From assembly GCA_000434775.1 (NCBI GenBank), contig FR895482.1, forward strand, positions 64,579-80,503: a stretch of DNA of 15,925 nucleotides, in the 5' to 3' direction. The notes beneath the pieces were generated by a model, which was not told the DNA's origin, did no database searches, and saw only the letters and a program-made list of their open reading frames with translations. Origin of the DNA: Eggerthella sp. CAG:368 (GTDB lineage: Bacteria; Actinomycetota; Coriobacteriia; Coriobacteriales; Eggerthellaceae). Position numbers and translations under genes: made by a program. Every line of letters starts with the position of its first letter. Positions within the stretch are counted from its first letter, which is position 1. Positions 12,913 to 15,925 of this stretch are shown here, one piece after another.

Positions 12913-14946
12913 TTACTTTTTCTTTTCTTTTATCTGTGACGGATGAAATTTAAAAAAGTCAGTACGTGGGGGCAAATCGCGCACACGATGACGCTTTTCA
13001 TCAAGCTCGATTGCGTTGCAGAGTTCTTCCATGCTGTCAAAATCATAGTTCCAACTGAAGAAATCCTCGAACTCAAAATTAAGGTAGTCACATATCTTTT
13101 CAGTTCCTCGTGGAACAATCGGATGCATCAAAAGCGTAGCCACACGCAGCAGGAAGAATGAATCAATCAGAACTTGCCTGCGTAATTCGTCATCTTCTTT
13201 TTGCTGAGCAACTTTAATATTGCTTGACCAATATTTGTTAGCGTAGCGAATAAACTCATCCATCAATGACATGATGGTATGCAAATCAACCTTATACATG
13301 GTTTCATCGTAGGTACTCATTACCTTATATACCTCAGCAAGCACCTCTGAGGAAACCTTACCTAAAGGCATATAACCCTCAAAGTTATTATTCGCCTCAT
13401 ACAAACAACTTCTCGCCAAGCGATTAAACACCTTGGTAAGAAGAGCTCCTTCTTTAAGGGCAGGATCTGCCACACGAGGGTCATTTCGCTTTTCGGGATC
13501 TGTCTCAAACATCTTAGGCTTAAAGCCAACCGACTTCTGATCAAGCGCCAACGCAAGAAAATGAGCACGAAGTTGTTCGGCTGTATAATGATCAAGCAAT
13601 TCATCTGCCGTAGGAGGCTTAACCTCGCTTGATGAAGATGCCTTTTTGTCACCAAATAAAATATGATGATTGGCTATTAGTTTTGTTTGCTGAAGCTCCC
13701 CTTCCGCTGGGTCGGAGGCAATATGCCCGCCAATTTGCTGAGCAGCAAAAAGAGCAGGTTGAGCAACGCCGTAGAAATAAAGATTATCTTGCCCAATAAA
13801 CTGATACACCTGAGCGTTTTTATTACACCAGAATTTACGCCACAGCGAACGCGAAAGACCACACTTGTCGTTCCTTGCAATAGTAAACGAAAGAGGAGCC
13901 CAAAGACTTTCAGGCCACACCCAAACCGTAAGACCATCGACGCCTTCCATTTCTGGAGCACAAACGCCCCAGCCCGCATTACCTGAAATGCGAAAAGGAA
14001 CAAGCGTTTTTCCTGTTCTAAAACGAATCCCCTCTTTTGTAAGCACGTCACGCGCCGCATCACGTGCTTCAATAGATTCAAACTCAATTTCAAAACTCTG
14101 CTTACCCTTTTCGGCACCACGGTATACGTGGACGCCTAGACTATCAGCAATCTTAAGATAGTCTTCGTAAAGCTCATTTTTGATATAGACAATAGGGGGA
14201 GCAAGAAACTCCTTAATAGTCTTTGTGACTACAGGGCGAATTTGAGGATCATTCTCTAAACGCTCAGCATATTCTTTTACCACATATGAAAGCTTAGGCA
14301 AATCGAAATACCAGTTTTTCACCTCGCGCATTTCGGGAACCGTACCCGAAACCGTAGATATAGGATTGATAAGATCTGCTGGGTCATACTGGTGACCTAA
14401 ATCGCATTCATCAGCATAGGCTTTCTGGCTCTTACAACCCTGAACAGGACAATGACCTTCAACCTGACGACCATTCAGAAACATCTGCTCTTGGGTGTCA
14501 AAAAACTGCAGAGTTGACTCCAAATGCAGCAAACCATTTTCGTACAGACGCTCGATAAAGCCCGCAGAAACCGCCTGATGAACTTCGCCACAGTGACCAA
14601 TCCCGCTACCTTCATATATATCTAAGCTAATATCATAGCTATCGAGTGTAGCTTTTTGACGATCGTGGTTGCGCTGAACGTATTCTTCAATAGTTCCTGA
14701 AAACGTTCCCGCTTCTACCTCTTTACGATAGCCTTCTTCGATTGGAGAGCCGAAGCAATCAGTACCTGATACAAAACAGACATTTTCCGCTCCAATCCTG
14801 TCTCGCAAAAAGCGAGCAAAACAATCTGCCGGAACAAAAACGCCCCCCACATGCCCAAAATGCAAAGACTTATTACCGTAGGGCATCCCCGCAGTAACAA
14901 TCGCTCGCTTTGGCCACACAACCTGTTTTTTTGGAAAACCATGCAT
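12913..14946 (-). CDS. Methionyl-tRNA synthetase-like class I aminoacyl-tRNA synthetase, divergent
   Basis: A 677-residue class I synthetase most like E. coli-type MetRS. The N terminus AIVTAGMPYGNKSLHFGH (15-32) contains the HIGH-type signature as HFGH. VSGTDCFGSPI, FIGQDN (383-388) and an anticodon-domain-like helical C terminus follow. Differences stand out. The zinc knuckle reads CPVQGC (166/171) and ECDLGH (181/185) instead of CPxC and CDxCG, so a fourth Cys ligand is missing or replaced by His. The KMSKS loop appears as KKASSSS (434-440), losing the second lysine. The catalytic insert region (~255-350) is unusual, with WPESLWAPLS where MetRS has WFDAPIG. No C-terminal tRNA-binding domain is present. 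ATG at 14946 has only a weak purine stretch upstream. It follows sppA by 43 nt. It may be a housekeeping MetRS variant or a paralogue with another role. Confidence 0.8.
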   Translation of the reverse strand: MHGFPKKQVVWPKRAIVTAGMPYGNKSLHFGHVGGVFVPADCFARFLRDRIGAENVCFVSGTDCFGSPIEEGYRKEVEAGTFSGTIEEYVQRNHDRQKATLDSYDISLDIYEGSGIGHCGEVHQAVSAGFIERLYENGLLHLESTLQFFDTQEQMFLNGRQVEGHCPVQGCKSQKAYADECDLGHQYDPADLINPISTVSGTVPEMREVKNWYFDLPKLSYVVKEYAERLENDPQIRPVVTKTIKEFLAPPIVYIKNELYEDYLKIADSLGVHVYRGAEKGKQSFEIEFESIEARDAARDVLTKEGIRFRTGKTLVPFRISGNAGWGVCAPEMEGVDGLTVWVWPESLWAPLSFTIARNDKCGLSRSLWRKFWCNKNAQVYQFIGQDNLYFYGVAQPALFAAQQIGGHIASDPAEGELQQTKLIANHHILFGDKKASSSSEVKPPTADELLDHYTAEQLRAHFLALALDQKSVGFKPKMFETDPEKRNDPRVADPALKEGALLTKVFNRLARSCLYEANNNFEGYMPLGKVSSEVLAEVYKVMSTYDETMYKVDLHTIMSLMDEFIRYANKYWSSNIKVAQQKEDDELRRQVLIDSFFLLRVATLLMHPIVPRGTEKICDYLNFEFEDFFSWNYDFDSMEELCNAIELDEKRHRVRDLPPRTDFFKFHPSQIKEKKK

Positions 14947-14989
14947 TGCAATCGTTCTTTCTTATTAGTGAAAAGTGATCAAACTGTTT

Positions 14990-15901
14990 CTAATTATCCA
15001 AAAGGCTTAATAACTCATCATAAGACGACGAGCTATCAAGGCTCACAATACCATAATGCGAAAGACCAGCAAGGGAAGCAGCCTTATCGCATGCATCGGA
15101 AAGCGTTCCAATTTCGTCAATAAGCCCATTCTGGACTCCATCAGAGCCCGTAAAGGTTAGCCCTGTGGCAAGTTTCTTAACGTCATCGACGCTCATGTTT
15201 CTTCCTTCACTTACCGCATTAATGAAAACCTGATTGATTTGATTTACCTGATTTTGATAATGAGCAATTTCTTCATCAGTTAAAGGACGAGTTCCGTAAG
15301 AAGAATCCTTATTGGGGCTTGATTCGATAGAAACGGCATCAATGCCGAGCATGTCGAGCAATTCGGAATAATCCATAAGTTGAATAATCGTTCCAATCGA
15401 GCCAACAGAACTTGAAGCATTCGCATAGATGTAGTCTGCCTGGGAAGAAATGAAGTATGCTGCCGAAGCGTTCGTAGAACCCGATGAAACCACAAGAGGC
15501 TTAGAGAAATCTTTGACGTATTTTGCCATTTCCTCTCCTTCGGCAGAATAACCACCGCCCGAGTCAACGCGCAAAACAACCGCAGCAACGGAGCTATCTT
15601 GTTCCGCCTCATTCAGAAGAGAGAGCAAGCCTTCAGAATTACAGGCGCCCGAATCTTCTCCAATAGTTCCCTCTAGGTGAATGAGGGCAATATTTTTAGG
15701 ACCAAGGGGGGTTTGAGAAACAATCCAGCTAATTCCGCCAAACAACAACAAAACGGCAAGAATAATCAAGATAACCCAGGGGGCTTTTGATTTCTTTTGC
15801 TGCGGCAAAGGATATCCATAGGGGTTTGGGGTAAACCTCGGGTCTGCTCCAACAGGCGGCACGGGAGCTCCTCCTGAAGGAGTATTTCCATATTCCGTCA
15901 T
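14990..15901 (-). CDS. sppA: Signal peptide peptidase SppA-type membrane protease (S49 family)
   Basis: A 303-residue S49 serine protease anchored in the cell membrane and thought to degrade leftover signal peptides. A Pro/Gly-rich cytoplasmic N terminus (1-40) precedes one membrane segment (~42-62); the catalytic part is outside. Family motifs are IHLEGTI, VVLRVDSGGG, ASAAYFISSQAD and SSSVGSIGT. Ser146 (in NASAAY) matches the nucleophile and Lys198 (in SSPNKDSS) the general base, so the Ser/Lys dyad is complete. Many relatives read AASGGYY; here ASAAYF is a mild change next to the nucleophile. The length fits the short, single-domain Gram-positive form. ATG at 15901 has GGAAGAGG about 8 nt upstream. 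It is the first complete gene at the right edge. Confidence 0.92.
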   Translation of the reverse strand: MTEYGNTPSGGAPVPPVGADPRFTPNPYGYPLPQQKKSKAPWVILIILAVLLLFGGISWIVSQTPLGPKNIALIHLEGTIGEDSGACNSEGLLSLLNEAEQDSSVAAVVLRVDSGGGYSAEGEEMAKYVKDFSKPLVVSSGSTNASAAYFISSQADYIYANASSSVGSIGTIIQLMDYSELLDMLGIDAVSIESSPNKDSSYGTRPLTDEEIAHYQNQVNQINQVFINAVSEGRNMSVDDVKKLATGLTFTGSDGVQNGLIDEIGTLSDACDKAASLAGLSHYGIVSLDSSSSYDELLSLLDN

Positions 15902-15925
15902 ATCAGCAACCTCTTCCTAAATAGT

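Noticed and set aside
12913..14946. Treating the MetRS-like gene as a pseudogene because of its altered KMSKS loop
   Set aside because: The frame is full length without stops or frameshifts, and other synthetase motifs are intact.
1..15925. CRISPR array, tRNA or rRNA gene, insertion sequence, prophage, or defence/toxin cluster
   Set aside because: I saw no regularly spaced repeats, no cloverleaf or rRNA-like sequence, no transposase or integrase motifs and no paired terminal inverted repeats; all substantial genes are housekeeping or metabolic.

Overview
Every recognisable gene in this window lies on the minus strand, so transcription runs from the right edge to the left. The sequence has moderate GC. 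The gene set suggests an anaerobic actinomycete of the Coriobacteriia/Eggerthella type: two-subunit oxygen-sensitive class I fumarase, ThyX instead of ThyA, a RicT/PSP1 protein, a DUF1385 protein, a zinc-type L31 with a long Ala/Glu tail, and a flavin reductase-rubredoxin fusion. That placement rests on gene content and protein style, not on a marker RNA, and is moderately confident.

Layout in transcription order (right to left): an SppA-type membrane protease (15901-14990); a divergent methionyl-tRNA synthetase-like protein (14946-12913); a hairpin-rich leader and ribosomal protein L31 (12746-12291) closed by a terminator; a flavin reductase-rubredoxin (12177-11509), ThyX (11460-10780) and a DUF1385 membrane protein (10770-9697); an archaeal-type topoisomerase I with four zinc ribbons (9557-7032) ending in a strong terminator; a small Ala/Lys-rich protein with a PGPG hydrophobic hairpin (6774-6250) with its own terminator; then a tightly packed seven-gene run mdh-fumA-fumB-tmk-holB-ricT-pncB (6117 to the left edge). 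Within that run each gene overlaps, or lies within 6 nt of, the next, and four of the seven starts are TTG or GTG. The last gene, pncB, runs off the window at position 1.

The mdh-fumA-fumB part catalyses oxaloacetate to malate to fumarate, the reductive arm that feeds fumarate respiration in related anaerobes. tmk and holB supply and use dTTP for replication, ThyX makes the dTMP that Tmk phosphorylates, and pncB supplies NAD used by malate dehydrogenase. Most of the window is therefore housekeeping. I found no CRISPR array, prophage, insertion sequence, toxin-antitoxin pair, defence cluster or RNA gene apart from candidate leader structures, and no clear new multi-gene system. The points most worth a second look are the MetRS-like protein with altered signature motifs, the chain of hairpins before rpmE, the archaeal-type TopA, and a homopolymer-dependent alternative C terminus of TopA.
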